From Brasenia schreberi (taxonomy: Eukaryota > Streptophyta > Magnoliopsida > Nymphaeales > Cabombaceae), in assembly GCA_036023115.1 (NCBI GenBank), contig JAYKKT010000036.1:6039501-6103500 (forward strand): DNA of 64,000 nucleotides. The letters run 5' to 3'. Below are positions 1 through 11,519 of this stretch, piece by piece. Numbering within the stretch: the stretch's first letter is position 1; each line of letters starts with the position of its first letter. A program made the position numbers and the translations under genes. Under the pieces are notes generated by a model, which ran no database searches, was not told the DNA's origin, and was given only the letters and a program-made list of their open reading frames with translations.

Positions 1-1700
1 ACTTATGTTGAACTTCTGTATTGGACTTCGTTCGTCTTGGCTCTTTGATTCTTCCTATTGTGAATCTCTGGTAACAAACTCAGGCATCTCTAGATGAAAA
101 AATTTAAAGGAATTTCAAATAATAAAATTGAGGAACCTGGTTGACGTTCATGGCCTTAAGGACCTGAAATTTTTGGAGTTATTTGCATATTGAGAGTTGT
201 GACAACTGTTCTAGTGGTTTTAAATTAGTGTATGCAAGGTAACTTGTTATGTTAGTTTTGTAATTTGTCGTGGCACCACCACGTATCCAAGTCAACTTAC
301 TATGTTAGTTTTTACACAAATGTAGTAATTTACTTGAAACTTTTGTGATTACTGTTTTTTTCTTTTTCCTGTTTCAACAGGGAGGCTGAAGGCAGGCGAA
401 TTCAGGCCATACCTCTGGTGGAGTCGATAGCTCTGCTGGTGGGCTAAGGCCCTGACTATTCTGTAACTATTGTTTAGTTGCATTGTGTTTTCATGCTTCT
501 TGATTCATGCTAATTTTGACTTTTGAGACAGGTTCCTGAGATGAGCAAATTCATGGAGTTGCGATTCAGTGGAACTCTTACCAATGCAATGGGTTCAACG
601 AGGGTCCACAAGTAAATGGTTGACTATAAAAGGTTTTGAGCTTTTGTGGCGATTGGATCTTCTACCCGAGGACCGACAAGTTCAAGTTCGGGTCTACAAT
701 GAAATTATTGCTGATGGATAGATAGGGTTAACAACTATGCAGCCTGATTATTGCACAAATCAATTTGATGATAAGGATGATGAGATCTTTTGGCACTTGG
801 GTAATGGAAGCATTATTATCCAGGCATCTGTAGATGGCTTCCATGATGTCGTTCTTGAATATCTAACGAAATGAACCATAGAGAGTGATGCTGAAGGCTA
901 TCTACTGACTAGATTATGTATTCGTGGCTCAATAATGTTTTCACATCTCTCTCTCTCTCTCTTGCATGTGAAATCAGATATTGCAAGTGGGCTGCTTTAA
1001 TACATTTGATTTATGTGACAGGTCTTGCTGCAATAATCAAACCCACACCATACAGTGTTGGCGGGTGTGGTGCTTCTCTGTGGAAGCCCTACCTTGACCA
1101 ACCCTCTGCCACCGACGTTATGTGGGTCAGTTAGGACTGCAATATAAGGACTTCCTAGGCGGTAGCTTATTTTAATATTATTCTTGCCAAATTATACTTC
1201 AGAGTGCTAACAAAGTCTGGTGTATTTGTGCCGGAAAGATCTCACACGCTGGTGAAAGATCCAACAAACTTCAGGCTGGTTGTTGTCTAACAGTACTCCT
1301 TCCTTGTCTGGGCTTTGAAACTCGTTTATCGAATTTAACTTTCTAGATCTGTTCAAAAACATTCAAGGGGAAACCAGACGTTCTTAATTATTTGAGTTTT
1401 CATCTTTAAGAACTAGGATCCGGGCAATTCCCTACATCTGGAGTCTTACAAGTAGTTTCACGTCTCCTTCAATGGAAGAACAGGGTTGCTCTTATCCTCA
1501 TTTCCTTGATGAAATTCCTAGTGATTATGGAAAACTTTCATGGTTCAATCCTTGTACTTGATTTGCTGCCATATGAGCTGGCTACCAACAAGCGTGTGGA
1601 GCAGTATTACCGGACTCGAGGAGCTTATGTTGAACTTCTGTATTGGACTTGGTTCATCTTTGCTTCGCTATTCAAGTCTGGAATATTAAGAACAAAATCA
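1..1700 (+). other. Unrecognised gene-like fragments
   Basis: Short open stretches with a protein-like composition lie here, but none makes a continuous gene and I do not recognise the family. Around 1470-1690 one frame reads an apparent membrane-like segment ending in AYVELLYWTW and a basic tail. Bases 1-30 closely repeat 1622-1651, so part of this exon-like sequence is present twice. Another acidic stretch near 755-870 (FDDKDDEIFWHLGNG) is open for about 38 codons. Frames change between the pieces and stops intervene. This could be a decayed gene with introns or the edge of a gene lying to the left. A short CT run sits at 942-963. Confidence 0.25.
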
Positions 1701-1767
1701 ACGATGAAACAACACAATAACAAACAATTTGTACATGGATTCTTTGTTTCTATAAAGCCTGATTATG

Positions 1768-2125
1768 TGTCATACTAACAGTTAACTCAACATAAGTTAG
1801 ATAATTTTTTTTAAAAAATTTTTCAACACTTTTGTGGTCTTATTTCTTTTTTAACATTTTTACAATATAGTTTCTCGTATCTTTTTATGAGAGCTTTTTT
1901 TTAGTGTTTTTCTATGTATTCAAACCATTTTTAAGTGATTTTGTTTTATTTTATAATATCACTTATAATTTGTTTCTATTAACCTCATTATGTATATGGT
2001 TTTTTCTTGTGTGATTACTCATCCATCTCATAATCTTTATTTTTGTTATACACATCATTTATACATATTGATGATTAATCGTCTACCACTTAAACTATAA
2101 AACATAGCAGGTCTAATTGTTGAAA
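1768..2125 (-). mobile_element. RTE-type LINE, 3' fragment (copy 1)
   Basis: The stretch aligns base for base, with many changes, to the C-terminal coding part of the minus-strand LINE at about 29970-30320. Shared landmarks in order are CAGTTAACTC, CAACACTTTTGTGGTC, CCTCATTATGTATA and AAAACATAGCAGGTCTAATTG. It covers only the region after the reverse transcriptase core. It is strongly diverged and non-coding. Confidence 0.75.
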
Positions 2126-2714
2126 CAAACAAAATAAAGATATTTCAACCATAAAATGATTATTAATGAAATGTCAAAAGGCAAAAATGGTCGAAGGAAC
2201 TCAAGGTACACATTTTTGTTCTTATGAGACTACAACATGAGCCTTTTGTCTAGATTTCGTAAACCATTAGTTCCTATTTCATCCTTTTGATTACTGCAAC
2301 CAAAACCAAGCCGTCTCTCACACAGTGTGGGCTTGAGTATGTGGATTATTTTTGGGCATTGGGTTTGATCACGAGTCATATTAGTAGTTAGCTTATAAGC
2401 ACGATTATAGTGAGGATTCATCTTCGTCTTGTCTAATTTTTGACAACTACCCATTTGGGCCCTAATTTCAAAATGTTCAAATACCTTTGAATTAGAACAA
2501 TTCCATCACGTGCCAAATTTCGGTTCCGAGTAATCTATATATCATAAAGGAAGCCATCAGCGTCCAAGTTATTTAAAATAAAAAGTAACAATAATATGGC
2601 GTATTAGGAGAGTCAAAATTGGCGAGACCATTACTTTGTCCTTTGTGTCTTAATGGGCATACAACACCAAGTGCATTCCTTATCTTTGACTTTAAAATGT
2701 AAAGGATGACCCAG
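2126..2714. other. Intergenic, nothing recognised
   Basis: AT-rich sequence with no convincing coding or repeat signal. The short minus-strand open frame at 2230-2454 has no recognisable motif. Confidence 0.4.
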
Positions 2715-2850
2715 ACAGAACCGGTCCGACCATTCCAACCAAAACTGAATCGGGTCAGGTTGACCGTTCGGTTTGGTTCTCATTTTACCTCTAATGAAAC
2801 CAGGATCGACTTGAAATCGGAACAGGTGGTTTCAAAGTGTCGGTTCTATT
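2715..2850. repeat. AACCGG/GGTTC-rich dispersed repeat
   Basis: A block dense in AACCGGT, CGGTTTGGTT and CGGTTCT words. The same vocabulary returns at 8475-8660, 9355-9585, 37555-37965, 39690-39800, 40228-40395 and 46700-46790. It probably belongs to a non-autonomous DNA-element family, but the class is not determined. Confidence 0.45.
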
Positions 2851-2867
2851 TTACTTTTTTCAAAATT

Positions 2868-3207
2868 TAAATTTCTTTACTGGTTGTTGTAGTCAAACTC
2901 CGCTCATGTAAGGGATCACCCTTGCATAGCTGATCCCAAGCCTCGATAAAGGAGGAGGGTTGTGTTAGGCTTCCGACAACCAACGTAAAACTTTGTCGGA
3001 TTTTTATACCATGAATTACACAAATTATTAGCATTGTGTTCGAGCCTAGCGATACGCTGTAAAGCCCGAATGCAGTGAAAAGTAAGAAGTACATTTTTGC
3101 CAGATGTAGTGAATCAATTGTAGAGAGGGTTCCCACATCATGGATGAGTGATGTGGACGGATGCGGGGGTAAGGAAGCTAGTCCTAGAAAATAAGATTCA
3201 TATTATT
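2868..3207 (+). mobile_element. RTE-type LINE, 5'UTR fragment (copy 2)
   Basis: Matches the 5' leader of the LINE at 27815-28215 (GTAAGGGATCACCCTTGCAT, TCGATAAAGGAGGAGGGTTG, AAAGCCCGAATGCAGTG) and runs into the first dozen codons of the endonuclease ORF, then stops. It carries one copy of the roughly 85-bp leader unit that is present twice in copies 4 and 6. Confidence 0.8.
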
Positions 3208-3546
3208 AGATTTAAACAAGAAATCTACCAATGCACACCATTTATTAATGAGGCACTAAGCTGTTAATAAAACTATGCATCAAACAACAATTTTAAACAA
3301 CCCAAGGTACCATTTTGAAATAATCCAAAGGACCTAACATTCTTTTGTCATTTCAGAAATAAACAAGGGATAAAACTACAATTTTCCTTACTACCTGCCA
3401 TTGTAAATTTCTAATTGCTAGAGGGGTAGTCTAGTGATTTTATCAGTCTGTCCTGTTTGAAAATATTTTAGAAAACTTGAGGGAAAAACTATAAAATTAC
3501 TTTTTGGTTCTATAGTAATTTTAGAAACTAATTAGGGATACCATTC
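3208..3546. other. Intergenic, nothing recognised
   Basis: AT-rich spacer between the LINE leader fragment and the copia element. No coding or repeat signal seen. Confidence 0.4.
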
Positions 3547-3863
3547 TGTTGTATTTTTGTTGTTGATTTGTATTAGAGGAGTGATCGTCGTTGGGCTTTG
3601 AATCACCTGACATGGCTTCTTCAAGATGGTTTTGCACAAGAGTAGGAAGAAGATCGGAAAGGAAGAGCATAGGATTTTAGAATGTGTATCATACATGTAA
3701 TTGATCTTCTTCTTCCATTTTATGCCTCCACAACTTTTCCTATCTTAGATGTTCGTTAGTCATATGAAATGACTTCATTGTTGTATTGCCTTTTTCAATT
3801 TAGTTACATATAGAAATTGTTCTTTGTTAAAGAAAATGGTTGAATTTGTATTAGAAAAAGGGA

Positions 3864-3951
3864 AGGGGGTCCTCCTTCCATATTCCATGACTGTTATTAA
3901 AGAGGCCAGGGGGTCCTCCTTCCATATTCCATGACTGTTATTAAAGAGGCC
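3864..3951. repeat. 44-bp tandem duplication
   Basis: Two abutting, apparently identical 44-bp units (3864-3907 and 3908-3951), each starting AGGGGGTCCTCC and ending AAAGAGGCC. They lie inside the presumed 3' LTR of the copia element. Confidence 0.9.
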
Positions 3952-4081
3952 TTATGGCCACTAACTTCAAAAATTATCATCCCCACTTTGCTATATAAGC
4001 CGAATCAAGATACAATGGTCTCTTGTTTGTGTTTCCATATAATTGAAGGCCCTAAACATGTCTTAATTTGTTACTGATAAT

Positions 4082-4315
4082 TTATTTAGCAAATAAGTCT
4101 TCAGATATACTTTTTGTCAAGGGGTCTACTATCATATCTTTAGTAGGAACGTAAGTGATATATATTTCATTCTTTTGTATCATATCATGTACATAATGAT
4201 ATTTTATCATTATATGCTTGCTACTTGAGCTATTAGCACCACTCTTTATAAAAGTTATGATTGTTGTGTTGTCATAATAAATGACAACTAGCTTGTTCAC
4301 TATATCCATCTTCAA
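4082..4315 (-). pseudogene. copia RNase H fragment
   Basis: The C-terminal end of the copia polyprotein. The translation shows the RNase H1-like signature of this group: YYDNTT (usually YCDNTAA), SSSSKHIMIKYH (usually SRSKHIDIKYH) and a tail reading VPTKDMIVDPLTKS. It is open from 4315 to the stop near 4082. Upstream sequence on the same strand continues the polyprotein with stops. The role in an active element is removal of the RNA template during reverse transcription. This copy is inactive because the rest of the polyprotein is broken. Confidence 0.85.
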
Positions 4316-4663
4316 ATCATGAATAAAGTGTACTATTACTCAACCATGTTTCTTGCATAACAAAGAAACTAAACCATTTTCAAATAAGAAAGCTTGATCG
4401 AAAGTTTATTTGTTATCATCTTTGCTCACAATAAAGTCAACATTTGAGTATTCAATTATTTTTAATTTATGCCTAATTACACAATTTTAAGTCTCTTCCT
4501 CCTTTAGATATCTCAAGATCCTCTTTATAACAACCCAATGTTACCAACCATGATTACTTTAACATCTACTCAGAAGACCAATAACAAAATTGATATGTCT
4601 CATACACAACATAGCATACATCAAGCCTTCAACAATTTGAGCATAAAAAATATTTGATTTTTC

Positions 4664-4921
4664 TTATCCATCGTCAACTTTACTAAGCTTAACTCTTTTA
4701 ACAATAAGTATACTTGTATACTTACAATCACCTATTCTAAATTTCTTGAGAATATAGTCAATGTATCTCTCTTGACTTAGACATAACAATTTAGATACTC
4801 TATCATGATTAATCTTTATACCCAGGATACAGGATGCATCTCTCATATCCATCATCTCAAACTTAGAGCGTAACCATGATATGGTCTTCATAGTCATATC
4901 ATTGTCATTACAAATCAACAA
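4664..4921 (-). pseudogene. copia reverse transcriptase fragment
   Basis: The frame reads SWLRSKFEMMDM, ILGIKI and LCLSQERYIDYILKKF. This is the typical C-terminal half of the copia RT domain (FEMKDLGEA..ILGIKI..LSQ..YI..VL..F). The YVDD catalytic box expected just upstream is degraded (only LLICND remains), so the catalytic aspartates are gone. Frames before and after are interrupted. Confidence 0.85.
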
Positions 4922-5370
4922 ATATAATGATAGGATGATAAAGTGGCTCCCACTGTTCCAAATATAGACACAACAATCTAACTTTTAGCCACAAACCTAA
5001 GTTCTATAATGACATTATGAAAAGTTAAATACCATTGATAATGTCATTGTTTTAGGCCATATAGGGATTTCTTTAACCTATATACCATATCATCATAACC
5101 TTTAATTACTTAGCCTTCTAACTATTTTATGTAAATTATTTCATTAACATAACCATCCAAAAAAGTAATTTTTACATCTAGTTAATTTAAATCTAAATCA
5201 AAGAAAGTAATAATTGTCAAAATTATCCTTATAGATTCAAATTTCGTAACTTGAGAATATGTTTCAACATAATCAATTTTTTTTTGTAAAAGTCTTTTCT
5301 AACCAACCTCATTTTAAATTTTTTGATTGAACTATTGACTTTATATTTCTTTTTCAATACTTATTTGTAA

Positions 5371-5760
5371 TCAATTGCTTGTCTTCCTTTTAACAAAACT
5401 GTCAACTCCTAGACTTGTTTTTCTCAATGTGATTAATTTTTCATCTATTGCTTTTAGCCAATTTGGTAATTCTGATAAGCTCATAGCTTCTTGATAACTT
5501 AGGTTATCAGCTACATCATCTAAATCTACTAAATAATATGCCTTAGCTAAATAATTATGGTAGTCCTTTAAGTAGGATGGAGGTGCTCTCTTATGACCAC
5601 TTAATATTTTAGTTTGTAAGAGAAGACTAATAAGTTCAATTTTTGTAGATGCAAATGATGATTCATGAAGATCTAAAAGATTACTCTCATTATTATTATT
5701 GCCAGTAAGGATGTCATTCTTAATATCCACTAAGAATTTAACATCCATACTTTCTATCAA
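5371..5760 (-). pseudogene. copia integrase tail / start of RT region
   Basis: The frame contains the linker between integrase and RT, then YQEAMSLSELPNWLKAIDEKL. This is the copia RT entry motif (EA..PEW..AM..E...L). The AM..E arrangement and the position between integrase and RT support the call. The leading part is unconstrained linker. Frameshifts separate it from the RT part at 4664-4921. Confidence 0.7.
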
Positions 5761-5769
5761 TCCAAGGTC

Positions 5770-6330
5770 GTGATAAAATTGATACCTTTTTTTATCCTTT
5801 TGGGTATCTAATAAAGATACATCTCAAATATTTATTATTTAATTTATCTCTAGATTAGTCTAAGATCTTTATATGTGTCAAAGAGCCCCACCTATATAAG
5901 TGACTGAGGTATGGTTTTCTATCAGACGATGACTTATATGGTGTAGTGGATACAATCTTACATAAAACTCTATTTAAGATATACATAGTTATAGACACTA
6001 TTTTTTCTCAAAATACATTTGGTTGAGAAGTATCTCCTAACATAGACCTTGTCATATTTAAAAGAGTCCTGTTATATCATTCAACTACACTATTTTGTTG
6101 GTATCTTAGTTATATTATATTCTTTGTAGTATTATGAAAACTCAAATGAGGTGTGTTCTCCGTCTTTATCAGATCTAAGCACTTTAATAGTGCATTATAA
6201 TTGATTTTTAAATTCTTGCTTATATTCTTTGAATATGTTCAATGCTTCTGATTTATGTGACGAGGTATATATATTCATACCTTGAATAGTTATCATTGAA
6301 GGTTTTAAAATAAACCTTCTTGTGACAAGA
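5770..6330 (-). pseudogene. copia integrase core, frameshifted
   Basis: On the minus strand from about 6330 downward, fragments read DNYSRYEYIYLV, HKSEALNIFKEYK and IKVLRSDKDGEHTS. These match the copia integrase core (DD-sYt-vyl, K-ea--f--y, lRSD-GgEf). The first residue of the catalytic triad lies in a damaged section, and several stops and shifts break the frame. It was found by joining short frames by eye. Confidence 0.65.
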
Positions 6331-6332
6331 TA

Positions 6333-6560
6333 TTATTCTAAAAGGTTCACACATATCAATGTGTGATTTCTAGTAAACTCATATCTCTCCTTTCTTCTTT
6401 GAAAAATAGTTTTATCAAATGTAGGTAATAAGTCAAAGGTTGCTAATGTCTTTAACATGTTTGGGCTAATGTATCCTAACTTTCTATGCCAAACATTCAC
6501 ATCAACAAGCATCGTACATTTAATATAAGCCGAAGAAGTAAATTGTCCTTCATTATTCAT
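6333..6560 (-). pseudogene. copia GAG-pre-integrase domain
   Basis: VWHRKLGYISPNMLKTL is the diagnostic GAG-pre-integrase motif (WH.RLGH.s...l..L) and lies immediately before the integrase core. The histidine pair of the zinc-binding HHCC domain is partly altered (LGH has become LGY). The frame is about 75 codons long and is not joined to its neighbours. Confidence 0.8.
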
Positions 6561-7067
6561 TTATTAAGTTTGAACAAACCATTATCAAAATCGAACATGT
6601 CAGTAAAAAATACATGACTAAGTTTCCCTATGGTCACCTTCAAAAGAAAAACTTAACCTCAAAACCCTTTTTGCCTAGTACAAGCATGGACACTAAATTA
6701 TGCCTTATAGATGACATAATTAATATTAGTTAGCAAAGTAGGAGTGCTTGCTATATCAATCTTAAATGACCTAACCTCTATGACATTAGAGTAAGTGTTG
6801 TTTTCCATGTAGACTTGATGTTCACTGAGTTGGTGCTTTTTGAGATTCATAGCTCCATCCTTACTCTTCACGATGTGATACGTTCTAGAATCAATTCATC
6901 AACCATAAACATATTTATCTAGGTGAAGGAATTCATAGATATTGCACACTACTTCATGCTTCTTCTTTTGACCGTTTTGCTTAGTATTGTTATAACTATT
7001 CTTATGACAAACCCTTTTAGTATCTCAATTTTCTATAATTGAAGCACTTTACTCGAGAAGTGGATCC

Positions 7068-7797
7068 TTATAGTTTCTTAAATGCTTGACTTTTTCTTTT
7101 ATTAAATTTGTCAAATTTTTTATTTTGTTTTCTTTTGTTCTGGTGGTTTTTAGAACTAGAGTCAAGATCATCTTTGGCAAGAAACAAAATTTTCTTTTTG
7201 CCCTTTAGGTGCTCTTGTTTAGTTGTTAATTTTAGAGCGATCTTAGTTGGGATAACAATTAAATTTACTCGAGCAGTGGCGACTATATTATAAAAAGAGT
7301 ATAGACTATTAAATATAGTTGAGATTTGCATTGGGTTTGGGATAACAGTTTTAGCTACTACTAAATCTTTGGTCATGACAAACATTTTGTTTAGATGTTC
7401 GACTACATTGTTTGACTATTTAATTTATAGGAGTTATACTATTGTAAGAGAAACTGTATATGCAATTTTATTGTAATGTCATGCTTAACAGTGACTAAAT
7501 TAAGCATCTCTTTTGAAGTCTTATATTTTTTGAAGACCCTAAATAAGTCATCTTTCATGTAAGTCAACATTATTGTTTTTACTATAATGTCTTTCCTAAA
7601 GAAAGTTCTATAGCTTTATCTTTCATGTATAGCTGTGTAGATGCTTCTATTGTGGGTTCAATCATAATTTCTCTTAAGACATAATTAATGCCCTCTAGTG
7701 TTAACGCTAATAAAATATGATTTTTTAGGTTTGGAAGTTCAACTCGTTGGATTTTTTGAGTTTTAGCTATTTCATTAATACAAACTGTAGATGTCAT
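7068..7797 (-). pseudogene. copia gag region
   Basis: Two open segments (7582-7797 and 7068-7385) cover the gag portion before the GAG-pre-integrase motif. The second ends in a lysine-rich stretch. Downstream, near 7020-7055, a degraded CCHC knuckle can be read (KCFNYRKLRY). The 7582 segment begins with a methionine 230 bp inside the PBS, a normal gag start position. The frame between them is broken. Confidence 0.55.
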
Positions 7798-8106
7798 TTT
7801 TTTATTTTAATATTTAACAAATCTTTTAAGAAAGAGTAATCAAGCACCCAAGACTAAAAAACAAGAAACACAATTTAAGTAGGCTTTTAATAATATGTTA
7901 ATCAAGAACCTATGTGTAATTTCAGAAAATTTACATGAACCAGCATTGAACAGACCTCCAATGACCAATCTTGTTATAAATTCATATGCTTATTTATGTT
8001 TGTTAGGATCTGATGTGCTCTGATACTAAATGTACTTTTGTTATTGATTTGCAATACATTCGGACGAATATGTAGAGACCCTTACTTACTTTTCATTTCA
8101 TTTGAG

Positions 8107-8285
8107 TTTTGAAGTGCATCTCTAAGAGGGAACGCCCCAATGCAATACTCATAATTTGTAGAATATATAACAGATAAGTCCGACAAAGTTTTACACTAGC
8201 TATCAGAAGCCTAATGCAATCCTACTCCTTTATCCGGGCTTGAGACCGGACATGCAAGGGTTATCCCTTATATGGGCAGAGTTGT
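8107..8285 (-). mobile_element. RTE-type LINE, 5'UTR fragment (copy 3)
   Basis: The reverse complement matches the first 180 bases or so of the LINE leader: TAAGGGATAACCCTTGCATG, a TCCGGATAAAGGAGTAGG-like stretch, GTAAAACTTTGTCGGAC, then CATTGGGGCG. The rest of the element is absent. It abuts the right end of the copia element. Confidence 0.75.
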
Positions 8286-8474
8286 GAATTTGCTTAAAAC
8301 CAATAAATAAATTTTAAAAATATGTTTTATTTTATATATAAATAATAAAAAATATAATGAGGCCTGTCAAACTCTGTCATCAGCCTCATAATCACAAGTT
8401 AACCTCATAATAACAGAAACTGACACTTATAAAATTCTCATTGTGCGCAGTTGGCGGAGACGGGCTTTCTAGGG

Positions 8475-8660
8475 TAGACGTGGGAACCGAAAGGAGCGAG
8501 GGGGGTCAAGTGGGACTGAGGCCGTTTGGGTTCCAAATGGTTTCAACCCCTTGCTTTCCATAACTGAACCGGATAGTTTCCAGTTCCAGTTACGATTCTG
8601 GGACTGGTTCCAACAGTCTGGTTTTGGTTTGAATCTACCATGTCTACTTTGTACCATTAG
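8475..8660. repeat. AACCGG/GGTTC-rich dispersed repeat
   Basis: Rich in GAACCGGATAG, GGTTCC and CCAGTTCCAGTTAC words like the blocks at 2715, 9355 and 37555. The minus-strand open frame here is only the repeat read as protein. Confidence 0.45.
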
Positions 8661-8822
8661 TTGCCTTTAGTTTGTCCCACACGATGGATCTATATTCAGC
8701 CAAGTTGGGACATCCATCATACCCGAATCGTTAAAATTGGCCAAAGCCCACGATTTGAATCCATGGGCTTTAGTACATAGTTGGCCAGACTGCAAACGGT
8801 TTCATTGGTAGATCATCTCGGC

Positions 8823-8868
<46 letters not shown>

Positions 8869-9354
8869 AGCACACATCAGCCACCGCTTACACCTTGTCA
8901 TTGAGGAAGATGAGAATGAGCCAAGCAACCATGAAGCTTACATCTTACCAACAGCCGCATCTGAATTGCTAATGATAAGGACAAGTCCTATTTTGCCTTT
9001 TCTGCACCGAATGGTCGACGTATCCTGCGTCTTAAATGAACCTTGATATGCGAAACAACCTTCAATTCTGCTCGAGTGTTTCTATCACAAGGACACGACG
9101 ATTAGTGAGGATACCTTCGCTCTGGCTAGACATATATAAGTATTTTAATTCATTCCTTTGTAAAATAAAAGACGAGGGACTAATATACATCTTTTCGCTT
9201 AAAAAGCTAAGCTCCATCTATTTCATAGACAAAAATACTTTTGTCTGAAGCAAAACATTATATAATACGAATACATACTATTTTTTAATTTCTATTTTAT
9301 TGATTAATTTGTTTTTCTTATTAAGTAAAGAAAACAAAGTATCATTCGATGGTT
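8661..9354. other. Spacer with CT/TA microsatellite
   Basis: Contains a CT run at about 8824-8838 that passes directly into a TA run (about 8839-8866). The remainder has short open frames without recognisable motifs. Confidence 0.5.
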
Positions 9355-9585
9355 GGAGTTGGCAAACCGGACCCATAACCATAACTGTGGTTCAGTTGGG
9401 GTTCCTCCTTCCATGGAACCGAAGTCAGAGTCGAGTTTAAAATGCCGGTCTCAGTTTCATTTTGTAAGTTATTTTAAAAAAATCTTTTAGCTTTTCTGTA
9501 TTTTCTTATTGGGGCATGGTTTCTGATGTGAGAGCACTAGGAACCGCCAGTTCCGGTTCACCCGGAACCTGCCGTGTCTATGAGT
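9355..9585. repeat. AACCGG/GGTTC-rich dispersed repeat
   Basis: Begins GGAGTTGGCAAACCGGACCC and ends GGTTCACCCGGAACCTGCC. The two ends are loosely inverted copies of each other, which suggests a fold-back element. Confidence 0.4.
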
Positions 9586-11408
9586 GAGGGAGCATTACAA
9601 GATTCTCTTACAGTGTGTCAATTATTTTAAAAAGATCAAAATAGCACTAAGATGATGATCATACACATCGGCCACACATTCGTATGCAGGTTCTCGTAGA
9701 CCAGGCCTCAAAAGTACATGGTAAGTACAAAAATGGTATAATTTGAGAGCTTTTTAAAGCTGTAAAATAATGAGGCAAAGAGCTTTGCCACACAGACACT
9801 CATTCTTGAGAACAGCCATAGTTTCCTCCCGATATCAATAAAATAGACAAAAGAATTATGGAAGTAATCATTATTTTAAAGTATAATTATAGTTTTGCTT
9901 GATTTCAATGAATCAAATCTTCATCTTGACTTAAAAGGTATTTATGGAACCAACGAGTTTATGGTTCTTGTTCAACACTTAGTTAATTATTGCAGTAAAG
10001 CAGCAACAGAAGCATATTCTGCCTGCCATTAACAAGATGGTAAGATAGATTTCTCCCAAATAGCGTGGAGCACCCCTTAGAAATGGAGGCATACCCCAAG
10101 ATTATGTTATTGATAAATTTAAAGTATAATTATAATTTATATATATTTTTATGTGTCAATATTTTCCAAGTGTTGACCCCTACATAAAGGCCAGAATCTG
10201 CACCAATATATTGAGAGATTCCTGCTAACATATTCCCCACAATGATATTTGTGGTATTGGATGGTCTTCCCTCGAATGACAAAACATGATTGCGTTTATC
10301 TGGAATTAAATGCTGATTTAACTGCAGATTGAGAATAATGGCAGCTGAGAGTCCCGAAAAAGGTTTGCAAGTATTCCCTTGACCAGGACAACAAACTGAA
10401 GCCGCTGTTATTGCTACTGTTAGACACAATAGTGCTGCATTGAATAATATTCCCCTTGACAACAAGATAAACAAACTGATACCGCTATTTTTTGGCTATT
10501 CTATACTTTTAGGATGTAAAGGCCACAGCCCGCTTTTGGCATGTCAAATGCTACCACCTTCCATTATAAGAAGGCATTGTTGTGAGGTTAGCCAGATTGT
10601 GCAAGTCACAGCTTCTTCTCCAGCAGTCTCAGCTATGGCCCCATCAAATGCTCTCCATGAACCATCCCATATCGTCAATCTTCAGTGTAAGTCCTTCTGT
10701 AGTTATCACTTTCCAATGTCTTTTCCTGAACTAACAACCTCCTTGCGTCATGTTCAATCTTCAGGGGCTTAGATTTGTTACAGCATCATGGTTTCCATGT
10801 TCTCACGATCATTTCAGTATTACCCTGTGTGTGTGTTTGTGCTCCTAGTCTTCTCTTCTTCCCCCATGACCGAATAGGAATCACAATGGCTGAGGTAAAT
10901 GATCTCCACTATACATAATATGCCCACTGGTTCGGAGCAAGTTCCTTGGCTAAATAATTCTCTCTAATATTCCTTTCATTCGATGGACAACATCCTTGCA
11001 GCCTCTTTAGTTTCTAGAGGCCTAGATTTATTACCACATCATGGGCTCTACGTTCTCATGATCAACTCAGTATTCCAAAATATATATGTCATACCAGTGG
11101 TTACTGTTCTGGTGCTGTTTTGTGTTTTGTGTTTCTGCTTTCATCTATTCCCGTCTGTCAGGGGAATGAGTTTCTCGTCTTTCCTCATATAAATATGTGA
11201 TATACACACGGATGGACTTGAGTGTACACACGCATGCACATATACGTATACATATGTGTGTGTCTGTGATGCTTTCTGTTCTGCTGCTTGGTTTATATTT
11301 TATGTTCTGTTTCCATGATTTGTTTTCTGCTATTAGGTGAATGAGTTTCTTTAATATTTTCAAAAAGCATGTGTGCAGCACAGACATCTTATTCATGTGT
11401 GTGAGTCC
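9586..11408. other. Region upstream of the purine permease
   Basis: No recognisable gene. A minus-strand frame at 10130-10474 begins with a hydrophobic, signal-peptide-like segment but matches no family I know and may be chance. About 55 bp at 10767-10823 (GGCTTAGATTTGTTAC..CATCATGG..TTCTCACGATCA) is repeated in diverged form at 11021-11073. This suggests local duplication of the permease upstream region. Confidence 0.4.

Positions 11409-11486
<78 letters not shown>
11409..11486 (+). repeat. Compound GT/GA microsatellite in 5' leader
   Basis: About 10 GT units pass directly into about 29 GA units, ending 34 bp before the permease start codon. It probably lies in the 5' untranslated region or in an intron just upstream of the start. 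Confidence 0.95.
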
Positions 11487-11489
<3 letters not shown>

Positions 11490-11519
11490 ACTAACACTCT
11501 GGTGCTTGTTGCAGTAGAG

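Larger units (their letters stand above)
3547..8060 (-). mobile_element. Degenerate Ty1/copia retrotransposon
   Basis: Read on the minus strand the order is primer binding site, gag, GAG-pre-integrase, integrase, reverse transcriptase, RNase H, the order of Ty1/copia. At 8010-8030 the minus strand carries AGTATCAGAGC, the usual plant PBS for initiator-methionine tRNA. A possible LTR edge, TGTACTTTTGTTATTGATTTG, starts near 8032 and has a look-alike at 3547-3575, which would place the 3' LTR at about 3547-4040. The coding region is broken by stops and frameshifts throughout and cannot be autonomous. Outer borders are uncertain because a LINE fragment begins at about 8107. Confidence 0.75.

Noticed and set aside
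10130..10474. A small secreted protein on the minus strand
   Set aside because: The start is hydrophobic, but there is no recognised domain, conserved cysteine pattern or context. Chance is as likely.
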